Shown: piece by piece, positions 47,359 to 55,818 of the stretch
Layout: every line of letters begins with the position of its first letter
Numbering within the stretch: position 1 is the first letter of the stretch
DNA from: a virus
Length of the DNA: 64,000 bases
Direction: 5' to 3' (one strand)
Virus record (IMG/VR): IMGVR_UViG_3300009506_000009
Location: 1 to 64,000 of that record
The notes under the pieces: generated by a model
Seen by the model: the letters and a program-made list of their open reading frames with translations, nothing else
Told to the model about the DNA's origin: nothing
Databases searched by the model: none
Program-made: the position numbers and the translations under genes

Positions 47359-47387
47359 AGCCCAATGAAACCGTTGGGCTTTTTTTG
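47359..47387 (+). terminator. Rho-independent terminator with embedded start site
   Basis: AGCCCAA (47359-47365) with TTGGGCT (47374-47380), 8-nt loop, seven T. It ends the reductase transcript, while RNA starting at about 47363 lacks most of the 5' arm and should escape. Confidence 0.8.
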
Positions 47388-47404
47388 TTTACCTGGAGGT
47401 TCCT

Positions 47405-47674
47405 ATGTTGAGAGATATACTTGAGGTAATACAGGATATCTGGAATGATGCGTTTGGTAAGGCGATTGCAATTACATGTATGGTTGGGATCGTTCTAATT
47501 ATTGTTCTTGGCGTGCTTGCAAGCCAGCACTCAACCAATACAATGATGCTACGTAAAACTTGTGCCGACAATGGATACCCAACCTTTCGTGAGATTGGAG
47601 GGGAGTATTACTGTCAGAGGTTAGTTGATGGTACTGATGAGATTGTGCCTGTCACTATCTTCATAGGAGACTGA
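47405..47674 (+). CDS. membrane-anchored small protein
   Basis: 89 residues, RBS CTGGAGG. One membrane span (AIAITCMVGIVLIIVLGVLA) and a C-terminal soluble part with two Cys. Unknown; first of a membrane-protein trio. Confidence 0.7.
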   Translation: MLRDILEVIQDIWNDAFGKAIAITCMVGIVLIIVLGVLASQHSTNTMMLRKTCADNGYPTFREIGGEYYCQRLVDGTDEIVPVTIFIGD

Positions 47675-47675
47675 T

Positions 47676-48401
47676 ATGGCTAGTCGTGCTAAGGCTAAGA
47701 ATTATACAAACAACACACGTACAACTAAATCCACTGGAAAGATCAGGCCAGAAGAGGCTCGTGTTTGGATGCTACGGTTTATGGGTTTGCTCTGGTCTCT
47801 TGGTGCCGCTGGTTTTACTATCTACTTTTCAGCCAGTGGGTTTGGTACCTTGTTTGATGGTGGACCTGTCATTAAAGCGTTTGGTGGGTTTATTGCGTTT
47901 GGTGTTGTCTTCTGGCAACTTTACTTCTACCAGGGGTATACTGAGAACAAGACCTTCCTATCTGTAAGTGTGTTCGCTATGCTGTACTCTCTTTGGAGCA
48001 CATGGATTGGACTGATGACTTTGGGCAACACAGATATGTTTGCTGAACCTATGAAGGCTCTCTGGAAGCTGTTCTTTGCTGTTCTTATTGACTGGACTGC
48101 TGAGCCTGTCTTTCTGTTTGCTGTCTTTGGTAAGGAAGCTCTTAGAGTTTCTGATGCTATTGGTGCGTTCTTTGATATCATTATCCCTGGTGATCAGAGT
48201 GGCTTGTACAAGAAGCGGTCCTTTTCTCTCTTCAACCGAAAGAAGAACCACACACCATATACCACCCCCTCTACGGCTCCGTTACGAACTACACCAGTTG
48301 CTGGTGGTCGTACCAACTTTAACGCTACAGCACATGGTGAGGATCGTCGCACAATCCCATCACATGTTGCTGAGTTACAGGAACGACTAAAGAGGATATA
48401 A
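47676..48401 (+). CDS. polytopic membrane protein
   Basis: 241 residues with a basic N-terminal 30, about four membrane spans (residues 35-55, 65-85, 90-112 and 130-150) and a hydrophilic C-terminal tail rich in Lys/Arg/Thr. Not a recognised holin or transporter. Sits between two small membrane proteins, suggesting a complex. Confidence 0.7.
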   Translation: MASRAKAKNYTNNTRTTKSTGKIRPEEARVWMLRFMGLLWSLGAAGFTIYFSASGFGTLFDGGPVIKAFGGFIAFGVVFWQLYFYQGYTENKTFLSVSVFAMLYSLWSTWIGLMTLGNTDMFAEPMKALWKLFFAVLIDWTAEPVFLFAVFGKEALRVSDAIGAFFDIIIPGDQSGLYKKRSFSLFNRKKNHTPYTTPSTAPLRTTPVAGGRTNFNATAHGEDRRTIPSHVAELQERLKRI

Positions 48402-48404
48402 TAT

Positions 48405-48623
48405 ATGAGCGTGATTACTGTACTATTGTTGATCTGGCTAGTTGGCTTTGCATTAACAACGTTGGCGGTTTTTTGGATAGATGGAGATGATGCAGGTCAA
48501 CCAGGATGGGGATGCACCGCTCTTGTGGTCTCGGTGTTTTGGTTTGTCTTCTGGCCTTATATTGTGATAGCTCAACGTAAAAGGGAAAAGAAACTGAGGA
48601 GGTTTATCCATGATGACCATTAA
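48405..48623 (+). CDS. small two-span membrane protein
   Basis: 72 residues: span 1 ITVLLLIWLVGFALTTLAVF, loop DGDDAGQPGWG, span 2 ALVVSVFWFVFWPYIVIA, then a very basic tail. The N-in/loop/basic tail form recalls small holins but this is only a resemblance. Confidence 0.7.
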   Translation: MSVITVLLLIWLVGFALTTLAVFWIDGDDAGQPGWGCTALVVSVFWFVFWPYIVIAQRKREKKLRRFIHDDH

Positions 48624-48891
48624 ATCAGATACCTATATGCTCTGGCAGAATAATGACCCCTCCAAAGATGTCACAGTTGAAATGACTATTCGGTGGGGTA
48701 TTGAGCACTTTGAACGTAAGTATCAACAGCCAGTTGTGCATATCTCATGTCATAAGCAGGTACCTCTATCGGACTTGGTGAAAACCTTTCCTGGGATCAC
48801 TTTTAATCATGATGAGTCCATCTATACCACGTCCCTGCTTTACATTTATGGTAAGTTGAAACCAGAAGTAGAGCAGGAAGAATTACTCTAG
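48613..48891 (+). CDS. hypothetical protein
   Basis: 92 residues from the ATG at 48613, overlapping the previous stop. Soluble, aromatic-rich (YMLWQNNDPSKDVTVEMTIRW). Unknown. Confidence 0.65.
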   Translation: MTIKSDTYMLWQNNDPSKDVTVEMTIRWGIEHFERKYQQPVVHISCHKQVPLSDLVKTFPGITFNHDESIYTTSLLYIYGKLKPEVEQEELL

Positions 48892-48899
48892 GAGAAACT

Positions 48900-49433
48900 A
48901 TGTATGTAGAATTAGCAAAAGCTTTAAGTGAATACCAGCCCAATACCCACTTGACTGCCATCTACCCACGGGAGCATGCCCTTAGCTATCTTTTAATGGG
49001 TCTTATGGCAGAGGTCTCTGAGTTTGGTAACAGCGAGACTAGAGAGGACGCCATCAAAGAGTTGGGCGACCTATTCTGGTTTACCTCCGAACTTGCCACC
49101 CTCATTAATGCCGACCTCTCTACTCTCTATCAGGCCAGCCCCGGCATCAACGAACTCGGAGAAGCTTGGCGACCACCCAAGGGCGATGTAATCGCTATGG
49201 CGATCTTCTCCAACGAGGTCATGGACATCCAGGGTGTAGCCGCAAAACATCTTCGTGATGGTACACCCTATGAAGATGAGATGTCTTTGTTCCTGACACG
49301 AGCACTCCGCACCTGGGAAACGATTGCAGATGCGATGGGGGCAGATGCTGTACCGCTATTATATGACAATCTGGCAAAACTACAGTCCAGACAACGCCGG
49401 GGTGTACTCGGTGGATCAGGAGATAATAGATAA
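48900..49433 (+). CDS. MazG-like nucleotide pyrophosphohydrolase
   Basis: 177 residues. The first 75 have the MazG/dUTPase-like all-alpha motif: LLMGLMAEVSEFGN (ExxE) and DAIKELGDLFWFTSELA (ExxD). It would hydrolyse (d)NTPs or alarmones. The C-terminal half is a second helical region without the motif. Followed by a terminator. Confidence 0.78.
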   Translation: MYVELAKALSEYQPNTHLTAIYPREHALSYLLMGLMAEVSEFGNSETREDAIKELGDLFWFTSELATLINADLSTLYQASPGINELGEAWRPPKGDVIAMAIFSNEVMDIQGVAAKHLRDGTPYEDEMSLFLTRALRTWETIADAMGADAVPLLYDNLAKLQSRQRRGVLGGSGDNR

Positions 49434-49455
49434 CCGCCCCCGTAAGGGGGTTTTT
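49434..49455 (+). terminator. Rho-independent terminator
   Basis: CCCCC-GTAA-GGGGG stem within AACC...GGTT, followed by TTTTT. Confidence 0.85.
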
Positions 49456-49460
49456 CATCC

Positions 49461-49489
49461 TTGACACAGCCTGCCTTCTGTGTTAAAAT
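49461..49489 (+). promoter_or_regulatory. sigma70-type promoter for rtcB
   Basis: TTGACA, 17-bp spacer, TAAAAT, right after the MazG terminator. Confidence 0.85.
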
Positions 49490-49516
49490 CATTCTACTTT
49501 TTATGGAGGTGTAACT

Positions 49517-50707
49517 ATGGCAGACCTTTATATCCCAGGCAACCCATCAATAGATGAGGCAATAGAATACTTCGGCGCAGAAGCAATGAAGCAGGTCCAG
49601 ACCCTGGTCTCTCGACCAGAGTTTACTCATGTGCGCCTAATGCGGGATGGTCACCTTGGCTATCAGTCTATGCCAATCGGTGGGGTAACTGTATCACATC
49701 GATATATTGCTCCTGGTGGGGCAGGGTTTGATATTGGGTGTGGTAATTGGGCTGGTAAAACAGAAGTTCATATGTCTTACTTAACCAGAGGTGACCTGTA
49801 TGAATTGGGGATCGAAATCTCTAAGAAGATTGCTATTGGTCTTGGTCAGGCTTATGGTACGTTCGCTGACCACCCACTGCTTCCAGACATCATCCATGCA
49901 GTTAAGGATGCTCATATCAATATCACACCTGAAGTTATCATTAACCAGTTTGGTTCCGTTGGTGCAGGCAACCACTATATTGACCTGATGACAGACTCCG
50001 AAGGATATATCTGGATCGCTCTTCACTATGGCTCCCGTAAGCTTGGGCATACCATTGCTGATCACTACCTTAAGATGCTTGGAGCTAATGACGGTATGTT
50101 CTCGATGCCTGTATTCCTGGATACATGGTCGATGGTTGGTCAAGAGTACCTACGCCTTATGGAGCTTGCAGGTGAGTATGCTAGAGTATCACGCCGCTTG
50201 GTAGGTACAAAGATTGCTACGCAAATCCTTCAAGACACTGTGGTTGATGTAGTAGAGAACCACCACAACTACATCTGGCAGGAAGTACATCATGGTGAAG
50301 CTGTCTATGTTACCCGCAAGGGTGCAACTCCCGTTCACCCAGGTGTACGTGCTTTCATCGGTGGCTCCATGGGTACGGACTCAATTATTGTGGAAGCAAT
50401 TGACTGTGACGAAAACAACAAGACATTCCGCTCGGCTATGCATGGTGCTGGACGTACTATCAGCCGTGGTATGGCAAAGGGTAAGTTTACACGCAGTGGA
50501 GAAATGAAGCGTGCTCCACTAGTAACAAAGGAAATGATGAACGGCTGGATGAATACGGAAGGGATCATTCGGATTGGTGGTGGGGTTGACGAGTCACCAC
50601 ACTGCTACCGTAACTTGATCGAAGATGTGCTTCCTTATTACCCGCACCTTAAGGTTAAGGAAATCCTATCTCCAGTCGTAGTTATCATGAACCCTGATGA
50701 GCATTAA
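49517..50707 (+). CDS. rtcB: RtcB RNA ligase
   Basis: 396 residues, close to bacterial RtcB length, ATG behind GGAGG. Metal and guanylation motifs are in order: GFDIGCGN (D72, C75), FGSVGAGNHYIDL (H153), HYGSRKLGH (H170), GSMGTDSIIVE, and MHGAGRTISRGMAKG with the guanylated His, ending in GGVDESPHCYRNL. RtcB joins 2',3'-cyclic phosphate or 3'-phosphate RNA ends to 5'-OH ends, repairing cleaved tRNAs or splicing tRNA exons. It heads a two-promoter block with the RlaP-like gene. Confidence 0.96.
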   Translation: MADLYIPGNPSIDEAIEYFGAEAMKQVQTLVSRPEFTHVRLMRDGHLGYQSMPIGGVTVSHRYIAPGGAGFDIGCGNWAGKTEVHMSYLTRGDLYELGIEISKKIAIGLGQAYGTFADHPLLPDIIHAVKDAHINITPEVIINQFGSVGAGNHYIDLMTDSEGYIWIALHYGSRKLGHTIADHYLKMLGANDGMFSMPVFLDTWSMVGQEYLRLMELAGEYARVSRRLVGTKIATQILQDTVVDVVENHHNYIWQEVHHGEAVYVTRKGATPVHPGVRAFIGGSMGTDSIIVEAIDCDENNKTFRSAMHGAGRTISRGMAKGKFTRSGEMKRAPLVTKEMMNGWMNTEGIIRIGGGVDESPHCYRNLIEDVLPYYPHLKVKEILSPVVVIMNPDEH

Positions 50708-50712
50708 TGAGT

Positions 50713-50735
50713 GGCCCACTTCGGTGGGCCTTTTT
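50713..50735 (+). terminator. Rho-independent terminator after rtcB
   Basis: GGCCCAC-TTCG-GTGGGCC followed by TTTTT. Confidence 0.92.
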
Positions 50736-50736
50736 C

Positions 50737-50765
50737 TTGACTTTTACTAGGGAGTATGGTACAAT
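50737..50765 (+). promoter_or_regulatory. sigma70-type promoter, near-leaderless RlaP gene
   Basis: TTGACT, 17-bp spacer, TACAAT; 9 nt to the ATG at 50775. Confidence 0.75.
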
Positions 50766-50774
50766 ACCTGCACT

Positions 50775-51575
50775 ATGAAAAACGAACTCAGCCTACTAGA
50801 ATATATGTACAACCTGGACCTGCTAGGGTTCAGGGGTTCCCTGCCACCTGTGGAAAATAAAATCTTCGAAGTGTATGCCGGGTCCTATGGTCGTAAGATC
50901 GCTGGTCTTATGTCAGATGTAGATATCGTGGCTGTGTATGTACCAGACTATGATGACCTTTACGGGCACCTTGTACCTGGGTTTGGTACAAAGACAGAAC
51001 GCTTCAAAGCCTTTCACACACCAGACTATATGGTGAAGCTCAATGCTGGTATGAAGAAAGTAGATGTAACAGCGTTTGATGTGGTACACTTCTTCAACTT
51101 ACTACTCAAAGGTAGCCCAAATCATGTGGAATACCTATTCCTTGAGCCAGGACGTAAGCTCACAGAAGCTGGAAGTATCCTGCTGGCTAATCGTGATCTG
51201 TTTGTTACGCAAACACTGGTTACCAAGCTGATCGCCGCAGGCAAACACATCATGCTTAGAGAAAGCCCACACTCCATCAAAGACTACATGCTGGCTACCC
51301 GCTTCTTTATCTATGCGGTACACGCCTACAGCCATGGAACACTGATGCCTGAACTTACGGTTAAGCTAATGCGAGAGATTAGGGATACAAATGATTGGGA
51401 TTACGCTCAGATGTGGGCAAAATCTTTCTATGAGCATGTCACTCAACTAGTAGAGACAAAAGATACTTTTATCCCGAAAGAAACCAGTGAAGAGCTTGCT
51501 AATGAAGTCCTGCTACAGGTCCTACACGCTCATTGGAACTCACGAGCAAAGGAGAACTATGACTGCTACTCTTGA
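50775..51575 (+). CDS. RlaP-like nucleotidyltransferase (RNA-repair associated)
   Basis: 266 residues. Pol-beta type core YAGSYGRKIAGLMSDVDIVAVYV provides G-S and D-x-D (D48, D50), with a third acidic residue in KKVDVTAFDV; the C-terminal half is helical. This is the layout of RlaP (DUF2310/PF10127-type) proteins, which accompany RNA ligases. Next to rtcB, it likely prepares or protects RNA ends during repair. Overlaps recA by 17 bases. Confidence 0.85.
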   Translation: MKNELSLLEYMYNLDLLGFRGSLPPVENKIFEVYAGSYGRKIAGLMSDVDIVAVYVPDYDDLYGHLVPGFGTKTERFKAFHTPDYMVKLNAGMKKVDVTAFDVVHFFNLLLKGSPNHVEYLFLEPGRKLTEAGSILLANRDLFVTQTLVTKLIAAGKHIMLRESPHSIKDYMLATRFFIYAVHAYSHGTLMPELTVKLMREIRDTNDWDYAQMWAKSFYEHVTQLVETKDTFIPKETSEELANEVLLQVLHAHWNSRAKENYDCYS

Positions 51576-52569
51576 TCTTGTACGTAAAGCGTTTGGTCCT
51601 GAAATCGCATATCAGCTAGGAGAGGAAGGCCGATCACCGAATGTGACCTTCCTCCCTACAGGCATTGCTACACTCGATGAAGCTTTGGGGGGTGGGGTAC
51701 CTGCTGGACGGATTATAGAGATTTACGGTCCTGAAAGCTCAGGAAAGACTGCCACTGCGTGTGCCATTGTGGGGTCCTTACAACGCCATGGGTATGATGC
51801 TGTCTACGTTGATCTTGAATATTCTCTCAACCTACAGGAGGCTGACAGCAATGGAATGAGCATCGATGATGTGATTATCTCTCAGCCTGACGATGCTCGT
51901 ACAGCTATGAAAGTTATTGAAACCGTTGTTCGGGGAGCACAGAACAAAACTGTTGTCGTGCTCGATAGTGTTGCTGGCCTCGTCACACCCGCAGAGTTAG
52001 AGGCTGATCCTGGTGATGCCAGGATTGGCGAGACAGCTAGACTTATGTCTCAGATGATGCGTAAGTTGGCTGGTCCTACCAGTACTGGAGAGCATGTGCT
52101 AATATTCACAAACCAACTACGTATGAAGATTGGTGTAATGTTTGGCAACCCGGAGACTACTACAGGGGGTCGTGCCTTGCGCTTTTGGGCGTCTCAACGG
52201 ATACAGCTACTTGGTCGTCAGAAACTCATGGAAGGCAAAACCACCCCTATTGGCATTAACTGTAGGGCACGTATTGACAAAAATAAAGTAGCTCCACCAT
52301 TCAAGAATGCCGACTACGTGATCCTGTTTGATGGTACCGGGATCGACCGAGTACCTGCAACCCTTACCGTTGCAAACAAGTATGGGATCGTCCGTAAGAG
52401 CGGTGGATATCACTACTACCCACCAGACGCCGAGAAGTATACTGCTTCATCGTTTGACAACATGGTGGCATGGTTGAAAGATAAAGAGCACGTAGAAGAC
52501 TACCAAGAAATATACAACCAAGTTGTTGAAGCTGTAAAGCCCCCTACTATCGAAACCCCTTCTGCGTAA
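51559..52569 (+). CDS. recA: RecA recombinase
   Basis: 336 residues from the ATG at 51559 (AAAGGAG upstream). Walker A GPESSGKT (57-64), Walker B VVVLDSVAG, MLRKLAGPTS and FTNQLRMKIGVMFGNPETTTGGRALRFWAS (loop L2-type) are diagnostic. It pairs homologous DNA. The stop region overlaps the terminator. An in-frame ATG 24 codons upstream lies inside the RlaP gene and lacks an RBS. Confidence 0.95.
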   Translation: MTATLDLVRKAFGPEIAYQLGEEGRSPNVTFLPTGIATLDEALGGGVPAGRIIEIYGPESSGKTATACAIVGSLQRHGYDAVYVDLEYSLNLQEADSNGMSIDDVIISQPDDARTAMKVIETVVRGAQNKTVVVLDSVAGLVTPAELEADPGDARIGETARLMSQMMRKLAGPTSTGEHVLIFTNQLRMKIGVMFGNPETTTGGRALRFWASQRIQLLGRQKLMEGKTTPIGINCRARIDKNKVAPPFKNADYVILFDGTGIDRVPATLTVANKYGIVRKSGGYHYYPPDAEKYTASSFDNMVAWLKDKEHVEDYQEIYNQVVEAVKPPTIETPSA

Positions 52570-52578
52570 GGGGTTTTT
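52553..52578 (+). terminator. Rho-independent terminator overlapping recA end
   Basis: ACCCCTT (52555-52561)/AAGGGGT (52568-52574), then TTTTT; the 5' arm is in the last codons of recA. Confidence 0.85.
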
Positions 52579-52638
52579 CTTGTTTTTCACGCCTGGGGAA
52601 GTGGTTAGTATAGGCATATCATTGGAGTGGGGGAGGGG

Positions 52639-52667
52639 TTGACAGTTGTCCTCGTATGTGATATAAT
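52639..52667 (+). promoter_or_regulatory. sigma70-type promoter, leaderless
   Basis: TTGACA, 17-bp spacer, TATAAT; 6 nt to the ATG at 52674. Confidence 0.85.
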
Positions 52668-52673
52668 GACGAC

Positions 52674-53231
52674 ATGCCCGATGGAAAGACTCACCTAACA
52701 TATAATAACCGATGGAAACCTGCCCTACTTTTTCTAGGGTCTATCTTCTTTCTATCTGTTGGCTTTGGCATGTTCCCTGATCTTCCCAGTTTATCCTGGA
52801 AGGTAACCATCCTGGGGTATGTGGGATACTTATGTGGGATATTCATCAGCCGTTGGATTGATCCAGACTCTGACCTCATGGGTATGACAGAATCAGAAGG
52901 TCGCTTAATGAATGAATGGCGCATCACAAAGTTTCGTTTTATCCAGGAGCTTGGTGGTGCCTTTGGTTTCTTGATCGTTTGGTGGATGCTACCTTATGCA
53001 TATATCATGCGCTTCTTTGGTGGACATCGTGGACTATCCCATGTCTATGTCCTTGGGACCCTTACTAGAGTCCTCTGGTTGCTGGTCCCCATTGCCCTAG
53101 TCTGGTGGTGGTATTACTGGAGCTACCCTGAGTTTGTGACTCCCTGGCTAATTGGGGTCTTCATCGGACTATCCATAATGGATAGTCTACACGTTTGGTT
53201 AGATAATCACCCACCCAGGAGGCTAAGATGA
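52674..53231 (+). CDS. DUF2227-like metal-binding membrane protein
   Basis: 185 residues with about four membrane spans. The conserved polar residues of this family are present: PDGKTH at the N-terminus, WIDPDSDLMG, and GGHRGLSHVYVLG. It is related to YdjM-type putative metal-dependent hydrolases. Leaderless start. Overlaps the next gene (ATGA). Substrate unknown. Confidence 0.75.
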   Translation: MPDGKTHLTYNNRWKPALLFLGSIFFLSVGFGMFPDLPSLSWKVTILGYVGYLCGIFISRWIDPDSDLMGMTESEGRLMNEWRITKFRFIQELGGAFGFLIVWWMLPYAYIMRFFGGHRGLSHVYVLGTLTRVLWLLVPIALVWWWYYWSYPEFVTPWLIGVFIGLSIMDSLHVWLDNHPPRRLR

Positions 53232-53461
53232 CAGCCCCATTTCTTCCAGACTTTCAGATTGAATTAGAGGCTGAGGACTTTACATTGTGCAGGCTAAACA
53301 TAGATGTTAAACCTGTATTATGGGGAGAGTGGTATGTTAGAATAAGTGAAAAACGATGGTATGTGGTTGACTTTAAAATGGGTCATATCGCTAGAATGAA
53401 GTTGAAAAGACAGTGGTCCAGGCTAGAGGCTCTGTACCAAAAAACAAAGGAGATGAAATGA
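53228..53461 (+). CDS. hypothetical protein
   Basis: 77 residues, coupled on both sides by overlaps. Beta-rich then a basic helix (RMKLKRQWSRLEALY). Unknown. Confidence 0.65.
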   Translation: MTAPFLPDFQIELEAEDFTLCRLNIDVKPVLWGEWYVRISEKRWYVVDFKMGHIARMKLKRQWSRLEALYQKTKEMK

Positions 53462-53853
53462 AAAAGTTAGTTGGTTTGGTTATAGCATTGGTGTTGCTGT
53501 TTGGGTCGTTGACAAGTTGTATGACATCTGATGCAGATATTGCATCAAAGAACTTATCCCGGTCTGCGGATCAGTTTGAGGTTACTCGTCGGATCGTGTT
53601 TTATAACGGGATCACTGGTGAGTATATCCTGCAACTAGAAGGGCTGTGCTCACTTGGTAATTACGATTCCGCTGGAGAACTGACGGTCACGTGTAAGACT
53701 GGACCAGACCAGTACAAGAAACACTTCCTGGGCCTATCGGATAATGTTACGTACTTCGCTGAACAGATTGACTCTGCTGGTGTCAGCCCGTATCACTACC
53801 GAGTGATCTTCAAGCCTGCCGCAATCATCCCGGACATCGACCTGGAGCCGTAA
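53458..53853 (+). CDS. phage beta-sandwich lipoprotein
   Basis: 131 residues. Signal peptide KKLVGLVIALVLLFG with lipobox LTSC anchors Cys21. The mature part (ADQFEVTRRIVFYNGITGEY, GLCSLG, VTCKTGPDQYKKHFLGLSDN, YRVIFKP) matches a small lipoprotein family common in tailed phages, thought to act at the envelope, possibly against superinfection. Function not proven. Confidence 0.78.
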   Translation: MKKLVGLVIALVLLFGSLTSCMTSDADIASKNLSRSADQFEVTRRIVFYNGITGEYILQLEGLCSLGNYDSAGELTVTCKTGPDQYKKHFLGLSDNVTYFAEQIDSAGVSPYHYRVIFKPAAIIPDIDLEP

Positions 53854-54326
53854 TGAGCGTAATCGAACAGCGGTGGGTAGGAACGGGGTTCGAATTAAAC
53901 CATGTGGGCACGGACGATGTGCCCACAACAACTCTTTCCTATGTCAGCATGGGGTCCAAGCTTGAGCGGGTCACTCACTCCGTTATTTTGCGAGACTCCA
54001 CCAGGATTCAATACCCACATTGGAACTACAAGCGTGAGGTCCAGGACGCAATGGAGTACCTTACTCGCTGTCTCAAAGAAAGTTGTCGAGGCAAAGGCAT
54101 CCTGGACGAGAGTAGCATCGAGTTCACTACTGACTATGATTATGATAGAAAAGGTGAAATCCTTCGCATCCATGCTAACTTGATGGTTCCGTACTCACCA
54201 CCACCAACGATAATTAAGGCAGAGCCTAAAAAGTATTATTGTGATCACTGCGACTCCGTTGCATTAGAAGATGAGTACCACTCAGGCACCTGCGAGAATT
54301 GCGGTGCACCGTTTCCAAAACCATAG
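53853..54326 (+). CDS. hypothetical protein with C-terminal zinc ribbon
   Basis: 157 residues, start overlaps the lipoprotein stop. C-terminal CDHCDSV...CENCGAPF is a zinc ribbon; the rest is unrecognised. AGGAG between this and the kinase gene. Confidence 0.7.
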   Translation: MSVIEQRWVGTGFELNHVGTDDVPTTTLSYVSMGSKLERVTHSVILRDSTRIQYPHWNYKREVQDAMEYLTRCLKESCRGKGILDESSIEFTTDYDYDRKGEILRIHANLMVPYSPPPTIIKAEPKKYYCDHCDSVALEDEYHSGTCENCGAPFPKP

Positions 54327-54335
54327 GAGAACATC

Positions 54336-54938
54336 ATGCCGTTAATCGTAATTGAAGGACCAGACTTTTCAGGTAAGAGCACACTAGCAAAACAGCTTTA
54401 TGAAGACTGCTTCCCGGCACAGTTACTTCACGAGCCTGGGTCCACCAAATTAACTGAGCATATTCGCCTGGGTATGAAAAGTTACCCGATGCAGATTGAT
54501 GCTCGACAGCTTATTATGCATGGCTGTAGACTTGATCTAGTTGGAACAGAAAACCTTTGGGATACTCAGGATCGACTGGTGATCCTGGATCGGTATGTCC
54601 CGTCCACAATCGTTTATGGTGTCACTGATGGAATCCCACTTGATACCTTACAGAATCTGTTTCATCTATTCCCGGTCCCGGTGCCGGATGTCACGTTTGT
54701 GCTAGTCCCTCACCTTGAGACAATCTTAGGCAGGTTTGCGATGCGATCTGGACTCGATGCATTGGAAGGGTCCAGAGAAAGAATCATTCGAATATACCAA
54801 AATTATAAGGCTCTTGCCCATAATTTCCCTGGTATGGTACACATTATTGAAGAGCACAACCCATACCCCGCTATCAGAGAAATCCTATTGTCTAATCCCA
54901 GGTATGCATCCTACCTATATGAAACCTGGACAAGATAG
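54336..54938 (+). CDS. thymidylate kinase-like (deoxy)nucleotide kinase
   Basis: 200 residues. P-loop IEGPDFSGKSTLAKQL at the N-terminus, LDRYVPSTIVYG (DRY motif of thymidylate kinases) near residue 87, and a lid-like region with Arg residues (GRFAMRSGLDALEGSRERI). It would phosphorylate dTMP or a related deoxynucleotide for DNA synthesis. Confidence 0.85.
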   Translation: MPLIVIEGPDFSGKSTLAKQLYEDCFPAQLLHEPGSTKLTEHIRLGMKSYPMQIDARQLIMHGCRLDLVGTENLWDTQDRLVILDRYVPSTIVYGVTDGIPLDTLQNLFHLFPVPVPDVTFVLVPHLETILGRFAMRSGLDALEGSRERIIRIYQNYKALAHNFPGMVHIIEEHNPYPAIREILLSNPRYASYLYETWTR

Positions 54939-54955
54939 CTATCTTGTGGTATACT
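54927..54955 (+). promoter_or_regulatory. sigma70-type promoter
   Basis: TGGACA, 17-bp spacer, TATACT over the kinase stop; drives the 54972 operon. Confidence 0.7.
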
Positions 54956-54971
54956 TGCAGTGGAGGTATCT

Positions 54972-55544
54972 ATGATATCATTTGAACGAGAAATCCGAGA
55001 GTACTTGAAAGCCAAGAATGTTACATTCATTGACTATGGTGCCTCTTATGACCAGCCTGACTTTGAGATCAAAGGGCGGACAACAACCTTTTTGGCGGAA
55101 GCCAAAGAGAAGAGGCAGACCTACTCTACCAGCACATGGCCTATTAACTTCCCTGAAACCAAGGCGTTCATCTTGGATGAACTAACAGCACGTAAGTTGA
55201 TGATGTACCCACAGAACGGATGCCTTGTTATCCGGGATAACACCACCGGATTGTACTACTTCACTGATCCTGTCCGACTCTGGTTGATGCCACGCACCCG
55301 CTGTGAACGCAACCATAACGGCTTTATGAAGGGTAAGTGGGTTCTAAACTTTGATAGCTTCATGCAGTCTGACCGTTTATCTGATCTGTTCGTCTGGATG
55401 AGAGATTGGGTAAATGAGTCCAAAGAGTTATTCAGCAGGGACGCACACTTACACGCTGTGGATATCCCAGGTGAAACCATTGTAGAAGCTGGTACCCCAC
55501 GTACCGAAGAACAGAAGGAGCACGATGTCCAGGAAACCCGCTAG
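54972..55544 (+). CDS. putative PD-(D/E)XK nuclease
   Basis: 190 residues from the ATG at 54972 (GGAGG upstream). DQPDFEIKGRTTTFLAEAKEK carries D, E-A-K spacing of a PD-(D/E)XK core, followed by a fold-like second half and an acidic C-terminal tail. Family not named; DNA cleavage is inferred. Confidence 0.6.
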   Translation: MISFEREIREYLKAKNVTFIDYGASYDQPDFEIKGRTTTFLAEAKEKRQTYSTSTWPINFPETKAFILDELTARKLMMYPQNGCLVIRDNTTGLYYFTDPVRLWLMPRTRCERNHNGFMKGKWVLNFDSFMQSDRLSDLFVWMRDWVNESKELFSRDAHLHAVDIPGETIVEAGTPRTEEQKEHDVQETR

Positions 55545-55818
55545 AAAACTTCGTACCAAATACATGAAACAGATCACGCAACAACCTGTCACTGTGATGC
55601 AGTCTATTATGCAATCTAATGGGGGGTTATCTGTTAAGCTGTTGATGCTTATGTTCGCTCGGCTGGTACACATCTTAGTATCCCGTGGCTTTCTTCATGC
55701 TGGAGAAGTTTTGTTTATTACCTCCGGGTATTACTTCCCGGATGAAGAGTACGCTGATTGGACCCCTGCGGATGAGCTAGATCAAGGTCCAGAAATCCCA
55801 ATTATAAGGACAAGATAA
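55525..55818 (+). CDS. hypothetical protein
   Basis: 97 residues, starts within the previous gene. Basic N-terminus, hydrophobic middle (LMLMFARLVHILVSRGF) and acidic tail. Unknown. Confidence 0.65.
   Translation: MSRKPARKLRTKYMKQITQQPVTVMQSIMQSNGGLSVKLLMLMFARLVHILVSRGFLHAGEVLFITSGYYFPDEEYADWTPADELDQGPEIPIIRTR

Noticed and set aside
51487-51558. Upstream extension of RecA
   Set aside because: No RBS and entirely inside the RlaP gene; the ATG at 51559 has AAAGGAG and gives a normal RecA N-terminus.
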